64,000 nt of DNA. Source: Cladocopium goreaui. Lineage: Eukaryota; Sar; Dinophyceae; Suessiales; Symbiodiniaceae. The position numbers and the translations under genes are program-made. The stretch covers positions 51,718-115,717 of the forward strand of contig CAMXCT020001132.1 of the NCBI GenBank assembly GCA_947184155.2, in the 5' to 3' direction. The notes below the pieces were generated by a model, which did not search any database, was not told the DNA's origin, and saw only the letters and a program-made list of their open reading frames with translations. This document shows, piece after piece, positions 1-12,819 of this stretch; positions within the stretch are counted from its first letter, which is position 1; the number at the start of each line of letters is the position of its first letter.

Positions 1-283
1 ATACATTGAATCCAATTGTGCACCATTTCCGCAGTGTCATCTGCAAGTGCTCTTACAATACCGTGTATAGTCCATTATGTAATTATTTATATATATATGC
101 ATGTGATTGTATGTGTATATATTTATACACACATATGTGTGTGTAATGGACACATGATGACATGTGCCTATACAGTACGTTTTGAACTTCGAGAAGAAAA
201 AGGGTAGGAAATTGTTTGGGGATTTATTTTTTTTAGTTTGGGGAATTTTTTTTGGATTTCCGGTTCTCACCATTTCCCATGCT

Positions 284-530
284 ATTTGCAGCATTTTGGA
301 GCTGGAAACTGCCATTTCCACGGTATGTGCAACGGTTTTGAGTTCGAACCTCTCATTTTCCATTGTATTTTCCACGGTATTTGCAACAGTTTGCAGCATG
401 TTCTGTCCATTTTCCATGCTCTTTGCAGCATTTTTGAGCTGGAATCTGCATTTCCACCGTATGTGCAACATTTTACAGCTACATTCCTCACAGTACTTGC
501 AGGATTTTGGAGCTGAAGGCTGACATTCCA
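284..530 (+). repeat. degenerate dispersed repeat, copy A
   Basis: This stretch is built from recurring pieces like GCATTTTGGAGCTGGAA, ATTTCCACGGTATGTGCAAC and TTTGCAGC. They return in altered order at about 286, 425 and 505. The same family appears near the other end of the window (about 55,815-55,925), so it is a dispersed repeat rather than a local tandem array. Open frames across it are low-complexity and I do not call a gene. Confidence 0.6.
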
Positions 531-534
531 ACAG

Positions 535-672
535 TTGTTTGTTGTTACTGTTACTGTTGTTGGTGTTGGTGTTGGTGGTGTTGTTGTTGGTGTTGTTGTT
601 GTTGTTACCGTTAGTGTTGTTAGTGTTGTTAGTGTTGCTAGTGTTAGTGTTGTTAGTGTTGTTAGTGTTGTT
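535..672 (+). repeat. GTT-type microsatellite
   Basis: Imperfect runs of GTT/GTTG triplets (TTGTTAGTGTTG and relatives). They encode Val/Leu or Asn/Thr homopolymers in the open frames, which are therefore artefacts of composition. Confidence 0.9.
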
Positions 673-860
673 ATATATATACAATATATATATATATACA
701 ATATATATATATATACAATATATATATATACAATATATAAATATATATATATATACAATATATATATATACAATATATATATATATACAATATATATATA
801 TATATACAATATATATATATACAATATATATATATATACAATGTATATATATATATATTC
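673..860. repeat. AT minisatellite with CAA interruptions
   Basis: TATATA runs punctuated about every 17-20 nt by ACAA, giving about ten variable-length units. Likely slippage-prone. No gene. Confidence 0.9.
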
Positions 861-1198
861 TAACCAAAGTAGTGTATTGAAATGTGTGCAAGCTTGAATT
901 TAAATTAAAAAAAACGGGAGGGGGGGATTGGGGGGAGGGCGCAGCGCCTCCCCCCCAAAGCAGATTGGAAACACCTATTTTCACATGCAAGGTGCTAGGT
1001 TGAATGTGATACTCAAGGTGTATATACTACACGACATGCACCTTGGAAACATGTGGAATGTAGGTTAAGGCACAACGATGCACAATAGTTTCATTTGATG
1101 TTATCATCGAGTTGGTTTAAGATCTATTTATATAAGGTTTGGTTCAGGGTTGGCTTGGGGTTTGAATATCATCCGCATGATAATGCAAACCTTTTAGG

Positions 1199-1474
1199 TA
1201 GATATATATATATATACAGATATATATATAGATATAGATATATAGATAAATAGATATATATATATTTAAAGATATATAGATATAAAGATATATGTATATA
1301 TACATATAGAAATATAGATAGATATATACAGATATATAGATATATGGTGGTATATAAATATATATATATATAGAGAGAGAGATATAGATATATAGATATA
1401 TATATATAGATATATAGATATATAGTATATATATAGAGAGAGATATAGATATATAGATATATAGATAGATATGT

Positions 1475-1549
<75 letters not shown>

Positions 1550-1870
1550 TATAGATAGATAGATATATATGTATATAGATATCTAGATATAGATATATAT
1601 ATATAGAGATATATAGAAATATATAGATATATATATATATAGAGATATATAGAGATATATATAGATATAGATATATATATAGATATATATATATAGATAT
1701 ATATATAGATATATAGATATATAGATAATTATATTGATATATGATATATATAGGTATATAGATATATAGATACAGCCATAGATGTAGATATAGATACAGA
1801 TATAGATAGACATAGATAGATATAGATACGTAGATATAGATAGATATAGATAGATATAGGTGGATATAGA
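1199..1870. repeat. GATA / TATAGA microsatellite block
   Basis: Mixed AGATATATA and AGAT repeats. The purest stretch is an uninterrupted AGAT run at about 1477-1548. The long open frame on the minus strand (Ile/Tyr/Ser/Leu only) is a repeat translation. Confidence 0.95.
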
Positions 1871-1895
1871 TGGATAGAAGATGTTGCTCCACACC

Positions 1896-2175
1896 TCATG
1901 GAAAAGCAAAAAAGCAAAGAAAAGCAAAAAAGCAAAAAAGCAAAGAAAAGCAAGAAAAGCAAAAAAGAAAAGAAAAGCAGAAAAGCGAGAAAAGCAAAAA
2001 AGCAAAGAAAAGCAAGGAAAGCAAAAAAGCAAAAAAGCAAAGAAAAGCAAGAAAAGCAAAAAAGCAAAAAAGCAAAGAAAAGCAGAAAAGCGAGAAAAGC
2101 AAAAAAGCAAAAAAGCAAAGAAAAGCAAGGGAAGCAAAAAAGCAAAAAGCAAAGAAAAGCAAAAAAAACAAAAAA
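1896..2175 (+). repeat. AAAGC-type minisatellite
   Basis: About 280 nt of A-rich 5-9 nt units (AAAAGC, AAAAAAGC, AAAGAAAAGC) with a longer recurring phrase of roughly 75 nt. The purine-only strand is open in several frames as Lys/Ala/Gln/Ser-rich peptides. I read it as non-coding, although a Lys-rich tail cannot be formally excluded. Confidence 0.85.
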
Positions 2176-3723
2176 AGGAATAGAAGCAAAGAAGCAGAGA
2201 AGCACTGCAGGAGGCAATAGAGTAAGCAGGAAGAAATCCAAAAAAAATTCCCTAAACTAAAAAAAAAAAAACCTAAATAAATGGCCCTCCGAAGAAAAAT
2301 AGCAACAAGGCCGATACACGTCCCTGATCTCCTCTTTCTCTGCGTCAGTTTCCTGTCCAGGAAGCTGGGCGCTTTGCTCAGCCGGTGATACAGGAGCTGA
2401 GGATAGCTAGGGTGTATGTTCACAACTTTCGAATAGGTCCTCGTCTTCGCTCTCCATCATGTGTCTTGCCTCAAATCAACTCTTTCTTGACAGAAGTTGT
2501 ACTCAAAGTGAAAAAGAAAAGAATCAGAATGGGACGGAATCAAAATATAATATTAAAAAAAAACATATATATATATATATCAAACAAGTTTGGCCCGGTC
2601 GAATGCTCAGATCTGGGCGCACACCCAGGCGCCAAATCGACTTCGAGCCTTCATGGCCTGGCGAGCTGCAAAGATCAAACGCAGCTCTGACATAGTCGTC
2701 AGCATTCGTCAGCAAAAGCATCGGTCTTAGGAGTCTTAGATCATGATCACCACATCACAGGATCATTAGATGAACGTGGAGGGATCTTCCGAATCTTGCC
2801 CACATTGGATCACAGTATCTTAGTTTAAGTCAGGCTAATAGGTTGCATTCCTGTCTGGTTTAATTGCAAGGCTGAACTGGAAGTCAAGAACAACAATAGA
2901 GTGACTCAAGAGCCTTGCGCAAGTCCTGGTACTCCTTCTTCAGTGCCTCTATCTTTTGAGTTTAAGACAAATAGCAGGAGCCAAGAGAAAGAAGATCTAA
3001 GAAATAGATCCTTCTAAAGTCGATTTCAGTGCTGCTATTGGATCCAAACTCGGTCTTTGTCTATATCAGGTTTTGCGACTTAAAGATTCCTGGACTCTAA
3101 GCATTTCCAAAACTGGTATCAGCTTGTCTGTTGAGTCTGTTGCTTTGTGATCTTTGTGATGTAATTATTATTGTATATTATTGTAATTTAAATTCCAGGA
3201 CTCCAGGCCCCAGTTCATATCAAATCCATCAGCGTGATAATTCTGTGTCTGATTGTGTCTGTGTATTGCACACATACAGCGTATCAGCGTATCTATGACT
3301 TGCAGAAACAGAAGTAATGACTGTTGCAAGTTGCAAGTTGCAATACCGTTGCAAGTCACAATGCCTCTTTTTCTTCATCTGGCTGATTGGTGGCCTGAAT
3401 TGAAAGGAACTGACACATTCTGCACTCCAGGTCCAAAGGACACATGGCCAAACAGAAGACCCACAGCAGTTCCACCAAACAAGTTCTTTTACAGTGAATA
3501 ACTACATGTTTCTATCATTGTCAAGAGGGATCTTTGACTCTTGCTGGCTGAACTCAGAAAAATATCCTTGGGGCCAATACCTGCAACGAGCGCTGCTGCG
3601 CCTACCGACTCGGCTCTCTGCAGAGAATTTCTCGCTCTCTTTGTTGCTTCGTTTCAATTGAGTTTGAAATCCATCTATTTCCGTCTAATTCCATCCAATT
3701 CCATCTATGTAACTCCATCTAAT
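2176..3723. other. no recognisable gene
   Basis: Unique-looking sequence without a long open frame. A short plus-strand open stretch at about 3,375-3,500 (Trp/Pro-rich, reading LADWWPELKGTDTFC) follows a possible acceptor and is the only coding-like piece, too short to call. A loose TCCATCTAATT repeat sits at 3,665-3,730. Confidence 0.5.
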
Positions 3724-3880
3724 CTAGTTCCATGATGTCACACCCTCTCTTTGCGAAACTCCGCTGAAGGGTTGTCTGGCCTTCAACTCTTCTATCCGTG
3801 CTTCCAGCGCCTGGCAAATCATTCGCATCATTGGCGTCGGAACTGGCTGGCAAGGCATTGCATTTCGGCGTGGGCGTTCC
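3724..3880 (-). CDS. probable 3'-terminal exon, unknown protein
   Basis: Open for 51 codons to a stop at 3724, after a candidate acceptor CTAAAAG/G. The peptide is basic and helical (reads ERPRRNAMPCQPVP, then ICQALEARIEELKARQ, then ends VTSWN) with a short coiled-coil-like heptad segment. It lies downstream of three other minus-strand coding segments up to 6.15 kb, which suggests one gene. No family recognised. Confidence 0.5.
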
Positions 3881-4022
3881 CTTTTAGATGTAAATTTGAT
3901 TAAATTTGTGTATCTGTAGATATCTGTACACATTCCACCATGCTCACGTCATGTTTGAGGTACTTGAACACGCTTCCTCTTGTAATCATTCGATCGCTGC
4001 GGCGATCTGACATGGTCCTAAC

Positions 4023-4154
4023 AAGATGCCTGCTTCTCCTCTTCCCAGCGCTCTCGGTCAACCTGCACCTACAAGTAACAAGGTCTTGGAAGATTTTGAA
4101 AAGTCGCTGCACGTCCTTCTTCCTTTTGACTTTCACGTAGAATTTCATACGCAC
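4023..4154 (-). CDS. coding-like segment, frame unresolved
   Basis: Two minus-strand frames are coding-like here. One reads MKFYVKVKRKKDVQRLFKIF from the upstream end. The other, after a GTGCAG/G acceptor at 4062, reads VDRERWEEEKQAS to a GT donor at 4022. A plus-strand frame is also open (about 4,026-4,250), so the strand is not certain. It fits spatially between its minus-strand neighbours. Confidence 0.35.
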
Positions 4155-4688
4155 CTTTGGTTTAAGAACTGTCCTTGCCCTCAGCTGCCAATCTTAGCCA
4201 AGAACCAAAGCCACGATGGACTCCACGGAGGTTGTGCCCTGACTCCATAGACACCGCAATATCATTTGTCATTCTCCAAAACACTTCAGTCTATCTGGGC
4301 CCCTCTGAGTAGCAAAATATGGTATTACCTTGTTATGAATGTGTGAACTGATAGGAGTACATGTAAATACCATCTCATTGTGAAGAAAATGAATAAACAT
4401 GAATAAACTATTCCGGTATCTATTCACAAAATGCCAACAAAATGAAGACTGAAAAGTTCACACCATCGCAGCTTATGTTTTGGCACCTGCAGCACTCACA
4501 CTGCGAGGATCCTCTTAAAATGCCCTGTACTAATTTGATGGCATCGTAGTAGTCATAGCAATAACAATAATACCGACTGTGTATCTATCTAGTATGAAGA
4601 ATACCCGTGGCTCATGCAACATACGTCTCGCATACACATCTAGCAAACATCTTTCATATATCTGGCCGGTCTATATCTGATCTGATAC

Positions 4689-4758
4689 AATTGCGCACTC
4701 CTTCTTCGCAGCAGCTTCTGCAGCCAAGTTTTGCCCAACATCCAATGCATCAGCTCGC
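4689..4758 (-). CDS. probable internal exon
   Basis: Exactly bounded by a CTTCAG/G acceptor and a /GTATCA donor. The 70 nt encode 23 residues, RADALDVGQNLAAEAAAK then KECAI, an alanine-rich amphipathic helix. Same strand as the neighbours at 3.7, 5.5 and 5.9 kb. Function unknown. Confidence 0.5.
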
Positions 4759-5519
4759 CTGAAGTCATCGGAGAAAATGCTGGAAGCATTCAGTGAATGT
4801 AAGCTGCAATTGTAGGAATAACATGGGATAACATGGGCATGTACAAGTAGACCTACAACTCTACACACACTCATTTCAGAGCAAATGGAATCGAATCCCC
4901 TGCAGGGTGCACCCATTGCAAACTAAGGATGTGTCCACGCGACGGATGAAGTGTCACTGCCCTTGTCACTGCCTTGTCATGAAGCTTCAAAAGAATCAAA
5001 ATTAAGCCTTTCTGCGTTTGTTGATTAGATAAATTAGATATGTCGGTGCCGAAATCCAATATTCGCAGTAGGGATGACTCAGTGCCATACGCGGATTAGC
5101 ATCCTGCGTGCCAGTCTATTTCCGAGACTCAAAAATTTGCCATCAAACGACAACCAATTGAATGATTTGAATGTCAAGCACTGAGGAAAGAAAGAGATTC
5201 GCGTCATTTTCGGGTCAGTGTCTCAAACACCACTGTCTGCATCTTGGTGCCATTGCGATGCCTCGTTTTCCTCCCCGTCACTCTCACAATTAGCAGCTGT
5301 CCCTTCCATCCTCACGCATCAAATCGCAAATCTGTGGCGCATGCATGGATTTTTTGGACTTGTCTTCCTGCACATTTCTAGAATACGCGAAAACAATCAA
5401 GGTTATTCATCGTCGATGTTCATTCCTGGCAATTGATTTCGCTGAAAACTGCTGAGTCGCCGACCCTTCAAATGTAATTCGCGGCTTGCTCCGTGATGAC
5501 TTCGAATCGTTATCCTCAC

Positions 5520-5657
5520 AGAACAGAATCGGAGCGCGCAACCTCCAAGACTTTGTGACACTTTGTGCATTCCCTCACTGAATGCCTCACTTTGCCTCAG
5601 AATGCGGTCCTTCAGTGATGGCCTTCTTGACATTTCGGAACATTCGCTTGCCACCTC
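5520..5657 (-). CDS. probable internal exon
   Basis: 46 codons in phase 0 between a TCACAG/G acceptor and a /GTGAGG donor. The peptide starts EVASECSEMSRRPSLKDRIL and ends GGCALRFCS, with a charged helical first half. The frame also stays open past the donor down to 5403. Unknown family. Confidence 0.55.
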
Positions 5658-5890
5658 CTGTGATGGTCTGAATCAGCCAGCTCTTGCGGCATGGTGCACC
5701 AAAGTATCATGGAAGAAGGGCTACTCAAGACTCAAGACCAAACAACGCTTCACCAACTTCACCAACTTCACCAAAGTCTAGATTACTGTATTTTGGCAAG
5801 ATGCATCCTTGCAAAGAATGTTTGAATCATGCTTGCAAACCTTGACTGCCGACACATATAAACGAAGTCTTCATCCAACACTGTTCTTAC

Positions 5891-6146
5891 ACTCGTGTCT
5901 TCTTCCATGCCAAGCTAATCTCGCCGAAGCTGCACTTGCCGCTGCACTTGCAACAGTGGATGCTACAGGTGTGTCGCCCTCCTTAGAAGTGGATGTCAAG
6001 GCTGGGTCCGCATGTTTTCCATGCCGAACTCCAAGACACTGCAAGAGTTCAACAAGAATCTCTGAGAGCCAATCCAGAGCCAATCCTGCAACTCCGATCC
6101 GCAGAACGGCAGCAGTACTGAGAGCTCCTCCTATGGTTCCCCTCAG
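5891..6146 (-). CDS. probable internal exon, hydrophobic helix plus Ala/Ser tail
   Basis: 85 codons plus one base between a GTCACAG acceptor and a /GTAAGA donor. The first 40 residues are hydrophobic-amphipathic (LRGTIGGALSTAAVLRIGVA, then LALDWLSEILVELLQ). The rest is Ala/Ser/Thr-rich. This could be a membrane-associated segment. The frame stays open for several codons further upstream, so the acceptor choice is tentative. Confidence 0.55.
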
Positions 6147-6149
6147 CTG

Positions 6150-8200
6150 TGACAGAATTTTGTGAGAAGAAACCTGAAGAAACGTGAAGAAACTGAATTT
6201 GGAAGAAAAATGGGAAATAACATTCTGAAAGACATGGTGCCAGCGCCTCTAAGAGGCCGGGCGTTTTCTTACGGGCGATGCCACCAAAAACATGCCCGAA
6301 AGGGTTGATAAGTTTGACTTAATTTGATCCTGAAGCTGTTCTTCAAACGAGGCTTGCACGTAGCTGTGGTCCAGCGCCTTCAGCAGGAAATGGAAAGCCC
6401 GACAGCGTGGGCACCGCTACCATATACCATCTGACTACCATCTGACTGCACTGCATTGAGCTTTTGCTAGTTATGCTTAATATTTGTTTATCTATATAGA
6501 TTTATTTGTGTTTATTGTATTTCTTCTTCAGCTTTCTGGAGCGCCTTTTGCAAGTACGTCGCGCCATTGGCAGATCTTCATCCTTTGGAAGATCGGCTTC
6601 TTGGCCAGTCTGCGGGGAAATTCAACAGGATGGACTCATCTGCTCTGGCGACTCTGGTGACTGACAAGCAAAGGTGTTTGAAAGACTTGACCTATCTCAA
6701 TTCCGGTGCTCTGAATCATCACGTGGCCAAGCCCGGCCAGGTCTTAACTGTTCACAACTTGAACAAATCGTGAACCTGTCCAGCCTGTCCAGGAGCTTGA
6801 TCTGCTGAGGTAGATCTGACAAAGTTGGCTGGCCTTGCAAGTGACAGTATCTCCCAGTTCTTCTCTCTTTCTCTCTTTCTCTAACAATAAAACATCTTCG
6901 GTGGCATCTATTTTTGAAATGTTGTAAACGATAACGATAGATGAATTCCAGGGTGGGAAGGGACTGGGACTGGACTAGATGAGACTGGATTAGACAAACA
7001 TAGTCGTGCAAATACAAGTGTATAGCCAGCTACGTGTACATCAGCATAGCATGCTGCTTTGATTTATGCCACTCTGGTGCAGGGTTCTCCTCTGCTCTCA
7101 AACCCACCACTGTCTTTGCACTTCGATACCCTAAGTCATCATTCACTTGTCTTACTTGTGGGCATTTTATAGATGTGCTTTGATTTGCTGCCCTCGAAGA
7201 AAGGAAAACACTTCGGCATGTTGGGGAGTCTGTTGTTGAGCATAGGGTTCCACCCATGACTTCCTCTATACCAGGATTCCTGTTTTGCATAGTATACCGC
7301 TACATTGCAAACGCTTTGTGACAAAGCAGACAATTGATGGAAATCGTAGTACCCTGTCCTTTCAGCTAAGATACCGTTACATCAAAATCCAAGTATCTGC
7401 TTGGTTGAGCACCTGTGTAAGCCTTGATCATTGGCATACTTTGCAGCAAGGCGGTGCTACGTGGTGGTGCTTTGCTGTACATGTACAACGCCTTCTAATA
7501 CAATCATTGGGTTCCGCTGTGCTGTGCAATGGTAGTGCCAGGGTTTTGCATGTATCATGATAGCAATCCTTTCGTTTGAAACTCCTGTTTGAAGCGATGC
7601 AGGTGCAGTCATTGGCATTACACAAGGAACCATGGCCTCTGCTTGGTACAGAAGCATCCTGCCTCTCGCTCCCCCCTATATCCTTCCCCTTCACAAAGCC
7701 TTTCTAGTATCATGTAGTATTCATAAACGTGACAACAGCTGCGTATGCCATTATGCGGGTTCTACATGATAGTATAGACTTGTTTTTTACCGTGCAGACT
7801 GCGGAGGTCTGTGCACAGAACCTAAGCCCTGGAAATTGTGAAAAAATATGATCAAAAGTAGGGAGGTAATCGCCTGAGGAGAAATGAATTAAGAACGTGT
7901 GAAAAGATCTTTGAAATTTTCAACGCCTTTCACATAGCCAGCACCCGCCTTCACGTAGTCATTTTGTATGAAGTTGAGGGGAACGGAAAGAAAATATGTA
8001 TTGAGCGCAGCAGAACCAGGAACCATTGTCTCAGCAAATAAAAGATCAACTAGACGACGGATGGCCCGAGAGCGTAGAGGAGCAGGGTCTTCTCTTGTTA
8101 GTATGGAGAGACCATATTACAAAACAATATATTAAAGATGTGGTATAGGCATACGAGAAGAGGAGTATCAAGACAATATAGCACAAGTACAAGACAATAG
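6150..8200. other. no confident gene
   Basis: Mostly unstructured. Two short open stretches look weakly coding: plus 6,567-6,773 (reads PLEDRLLGQSAGKFNRM) and minus about 7,030-7,130 (reads KTVVGLRAEENPAPEWHK). Neither has convincing splice borders on both sides. Nothing else seen. Confidence 0.45.
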
Positions 8201-8204
8201 TTTG

Positions 8205-9092
8205 CATCGCAAACACTTTTACACACAGAAGTTTTTACACACAGAAGTTTTTACACACAAAAGTTTTCACACACAGAAGCTTTTACATACAGGCACTTTC
8301 ACACACAGACGCTTTTACAAACAGACGCTTGTACACACGGACGCTTTTACACACAGACGCTTTTACACACAAACACTTTTACACACAAAAGTTTTTAGCC
8401 ACAGAAGTTTTTACACACAGAAGTTTTTACACACAGACGCTTTTACACATAGACGCATTTACACACAGGCGTTTTTACACACAGAAGTTTTTACACACAG
8501 ACACTTTTACACTCAGACCCTTTTACACACAGGATCTTTTACACACAAACGTTTTTACACGCAGACGTTTTTACACACAAAAGCTTTTACACACAGACGC
8601 TTTTACACACAGACACTTTTACACACAGACACTTTTACACACAAACACTTTTACACACAAACACTTTTACACACAGACGCTTTTACACACAGAAGCTTTT
8701 ACACGCAGACGCTTTTACACACAGAAGCTTTTACACACAGACGCTTTTACATACAGACGGTTTTACACACAAACACTTTTACACAGAAACACTTTTACAC
8801 ACAGACGCTTTTACGCACAGACGGTTTTACACACAAGCGCTTTTACACACAATCACTTTTACACACAGACGCTTTTACACACAGACGCTTTCACACACAG
8901 ATGCTTTTACACACAGACGCTTTTACACACAAACGCTTTTACACACAAACACTTTGACACGCAGACACTTTTGCACACAAAAGCTTTTACACACAGAAGC
9001 TTTTACACACTAACACTTTTACACCCAGACGCTTTTACACACAGACGCTTTTACACACAGACGCTTTTACACACAGACACTTTTACACACAG
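8205..9092 (+). repeat. 16-bp minisatellite, about 55 units
   Basis: Tandem units of TTTTACACACAGACGC and one- or two-base variants (AGAAGT, AAACAC, AGACAC in the variable half). Because 16 is not a multiple of three and the unit lacks stops in the plus frames, two frames stay open for 251 and 270 codons as a 16-residue super-repeat (FTHRRFYTQTLLHTDA). I interpret this as non-coding. Confidence 0.95.
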
Positions 9093-9800
9093 GAAATCGC
9101 AATTTCACCGCAGTTTTTGGCGATCGAACCTCGAGTTGTGAGTTCTATACATTCGAGTCCATGCAATACTTTGCTTTTCAAGATTGAATCAAAAACACAG
9201 ATTTTCCACTTGATGATCTTGATGGTGGTACGAGCTTTGTCCCGAAACACTTTCAACCTATTACATGTCGCCATTGCCGCTGCCAATCTGTTAAGCACTT
9301 CCCGTTGATATTTGCACTATCTGAAAGCAGTGTTCCCAAATATATTGCTTCATGTTTTCGGGGGACGAGCGTTCCATCCAGATATTTGACGCTAGATTGT
9401 TTCTGGTGGAGTGTAAGGTCAATGCATTTGTCATAATTCAAATTCAGATCGTAGTATGAGGATTCCCGCTGTATTGCGTGCAAAAATTTATTGATTGATT
9501 GGGTATGTGTCCCAAAGATCAAAGTATCATCTGCATAGAGGACTTCTGCATATCGTATGCCTTTAATGGGTTCCAGTTGCTTTGTTATGCTGAGTTTGGA
9601 TTTGAGATCTTGAAAGAGGGCCCCCACAAGAAGTACAAATAGGAATGGTGATAGGGGGCATCCTTGGTGGATGCCTGACTCTTGTCTTCTTACCTGGAGG
9701 AGATTCCTTCAGTTGTAATTCGAAATTTTGGGTGATCGTACATGTGAGTTACTAGTCGTAACACGTTTGGGGGTGTAGATGGTGTAGTATGGACTATATA
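9083..9800 (-). pseudogene. 5'-truncated non-LTR (LINE) reverse transcriptase
   Basis: Three minus-strand frames together give a fragment of a LINE-type reverse transcriptase. The upstream piece (about 9,690-9,800) reads VLRLVTHMYDHPKFRITTEG. The middle piece has the finger/palm motif GIHQGCPLSPFLFVLL (about 9,630-9,690), then the catalytic YADDTLIFG (about 9,515-9,540) with its downstream thumb region. The last piece (9083-9298) reads NRLAAAMATCNRLKVF. Frame changes lie near 9,695 and 9,300, and an in-frame TGA sits just upstream of the middle piece. No endonuclease domain or 5' end is visible. The 3' end abuts the 16-bp minisatellite. It is a dead copy. Confidence 0.9.
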
Positions 9801-12240
9801 CCTATGTGATCTATGTGTATATAACATATAAGCAATTTTTTTGAATCACCTTTACACTTCCATACACTTCCTGTATACGAATGGAATTCTAATTGCCTAC
9901 AGGCAGTACTGTACTTCCTGTGCATGCACGCGCTGTGCCGCGACCCGCAAATCAACACATATGTAATTCTCTAGTTTGATTTTCTCATGGTTTATGGGTA
10001 GTCCTAGAGTTTGCCGAATTTCTGGGCGTCGAGAGAGTCTCGAGTCTTGGGCAGGGACTTGCGTTCTGGGAGTCCGGCACTTCTAGCGTATCTCTGCCAG
10101 AAACTGCCTCTCAAACTCACACAATCTGTGACACATCAACTATCACACTGATTCTTCACGCACGTTGAACGGACTTGGCAAGCAGAAGGGACAGCATGCC
10201 AAATAGATTCTGCGTCCAGCCTTCCATTTCCTTGTGTTGGAGCTTCTCGCATGCCCCTGAGCCTCCCCAAAATTGCAGGATTGCTTGACTGGAAAGTTTC
10301 TCCTGAAAAGTGAACGATTAAGGTTCACGGTTCATGATGTACTCATGTGTTTCTCATTAGAATCCTATCCCATCAAAAGCTCAAACCCAAACCAGTCCGT
10401 TTCTCAAGAGCCAAATAGTGCGAAATGGCTCACAGAGAAAAAAAATGGTATGAAAGGCGCTGCTTTGCGAAAACAATAAATCCAGGTTGTATCCCCAACA
10501 GCAAAGGTGGTAGGAAAACATGACACCAACCTGTGAATTTTGCGAATGTCTATCAAGTTTCAACTTTGGCGACGGGCGTAGGTTGAACCCTAGCACACCA
10601 GAACCCACACCAAAACCCTGGATGAAGAAAGTCTCTGAAGACACTATGTTTTGTTTCTTTCCTTTGGAGTAGTGACTTTTCTTCGCAAGGTGAGCCATTC
10701 ACTGTGTCACTGTGTTGCCACAGGATGTGATATGGAAACCGCCTGGAACCACCCAGAACCACTACCGAACCCGCACGAAAATCTTTAGAACCATCCCCGA
10801 ACCACACTGTTGGGGAAAAAACAGAAAGTCAACCACTCTGCGCAAACCAAGGGGATTCCGAAGGAAATTGCGGGAAAAGAAATCGAAAAAGGAAATCTAC
10901 TGTACCCTTGGAATCTCAGGACGCCCCATCACGCTCCAATCATCTAGGGTGGTCCAGTTATCATGCGTCACAATTGTTGCAGTACTGCGGGGCCTTGATC
11001 AATCAAACCATCTCAAGATAGGTCAAGCCTGTAGAAACATTTGGAAACCTGTAGAAATCTGTGGAAAGTGATTGTGTCATTATTATGTCATGGGGCCTTG
11101 AGGAGGCGTTGCATAGCTCCCTCCAGCTCATCAGTCAAGGTCGCCTGGATTCTGGGTTAAAGCTCGATCAAGGCATTGGGTCTGTGGCTAACCTGTCGAG
11201 ACCTCTTGGCACCTGCCAAATTTTTTCAATCTGACCAACTGATGGAGTCCTGTAATCCAGATCTCTCAAAGGGAGATCATAGAACACATATTCTAACACA
11301 ACAATGTTTCCAACAAGTACGACGTATGCAAAGCATGTTTTTAAATGCATGCACACGAGAGGCTCATGAAAAATGATACGTTTGCTCGCCTGCAGGGACA
11401 CCAGATGCGGCTCCAGAATGCACGTCACCTAAACTCAGAATTCTTGCAGACGCACAAAAACAAACTCAAGACTGAGTGAGGTCCCAAAAAGTTCGATGTT
11501 GTTTGTAACCCTTCCAGCAGAGCAGGAACTTGGCTATTGGGACTGGGGGTACATTCTATTCGCCTGTTCGCTTCCTCCCAGTGTGACATTGAAGTGTCTT
11601 AGCCAAATACCCCTGTCGTCTTGATATCTGCTACTTCAAAACAAACCTTTGTTTGTACATGACATACTGTATGTTCAAGTCCGCCCGCGCCGAAGGTGCC
11701 GAGGCGTGGTAGCTTAGCAGGGAGTGATACGGACAGATCTGTCAGACTGGTGCAGCTTCAGGTGGGAGCAGGGCGCCAAAAAGTGCACGGGGCTGTGGTA
11801 ATTTGCACAGTTCGCAGATCGGCCCAAAGTCGCCCAAGTGCAGTTTCGATCCGACATGGCCGCAACACTGGCCCGACTTAGGGTCAACTTCGGCAGCAAG
11901 GCCCCAACTTCGGCCCAACTTGGACCCACGTGTGGTCCCATTTGGGAGCAACTTCGGCCCAAGTTGAAGCCCATATGGTTTCAAAATGAGGCACATTGCC
12001 GGTCCAATCCGAAATCCTCAAAACGCACGCTTCGTTTGAAGCAACGTTCCCAATTTGGTGTGAAGCTGTTGCCAAAGGGTCCCAAGTTGCGCCACTTTGG
12101 ACACGACTTGGACTTCCATGTGCATCAATTTGGGGGTCCATCTGAATCGCTCTGGGCCCAACTTCAGCCCAACATGACTATTTGGCGCCAACTTGGGCTC
12201 CGGTTGGGCCCAAGATTCGCCAAGTTGGGCCCCTTGGGGA
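9801..12240. other. no recognisable gene; GC-rich imperfect repeats after 11.8 kb
   Basis: Open frames here occur on both strands without splice logic. From about 11,830 to 12,240 the sequence repeats loose phrases such as CCCAACTTGG and AACTTCGGCC. At 10,735-10,805 AACCAC/GAACC phrases recur. I see no supported gene. Confidence 0.5.
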
Positions 12241-12242
12241 TG

Positions 12243-12306
12243 CATATGCATACATATACATGCATATACACACATAATACATATACATGCATATACACAC
12301 ATAATA
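12243..12306 (+). repeat. 28-bp tandem duplication
   Basis: The unit CATATACATGCATATACACA plus CATAATA occurs twice in direct succession at about 12,247 and 12,276. Confidence 0.8.
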
Positions 12307-12819
12307 ACATAGAGCTGCATGCTATTCCTGAAGTCTCCTAACATAAACCTATGGTACGGTCTCAAGTGGTTTTTTCCCCAGGAAATCATGCAACTAACTT
12401 TTAAAAAATCACTCAAAAACTGACATGGAACCCAATGCAGGCCCAAACTGAACCCAAACTGCACCCTGAAACAGCCAACATGGAGTTTGATCAAGTTATC
12501 ACAAAGCGATCTTCAACCTTGAAGGGTGATTTGAAGGTTAAGCTGGAACCCAGGTGGTTTTTGAGGCGTTCTCATTGAAAATTCCATGTTAGTGACTTTC
12601 GGGCGACCCTACTTTTCACTTCGCATTTCGCTCACGGTATCATGCTTTGAACTTGGGTGGAGCATGGTGGAGCCATCGCAATACCAGTTAAACATGGCAC
12701 CCAACAAATTGTGGAAAATCAGTTGAAAGTTTTCTATGTCTCCGGTAGCTGAATGGCTGATGACTCTGGGAACTGGATGGCTTTACTGGAACTGTTGGTT
12801 GAGCACTAAACTTTTTAAC

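Noticed and set aside
353..380. tRNA T-loop-like GTTCGAAC
   Set aside because: No A box or acceptor stem at the right distance; part of a dispersed repeat.
8205..9092. CRISPR array (regular short repeats)
   Set aside because: Contiguous 16-bp tandem units without unique spacers, and a eukaryotic context.
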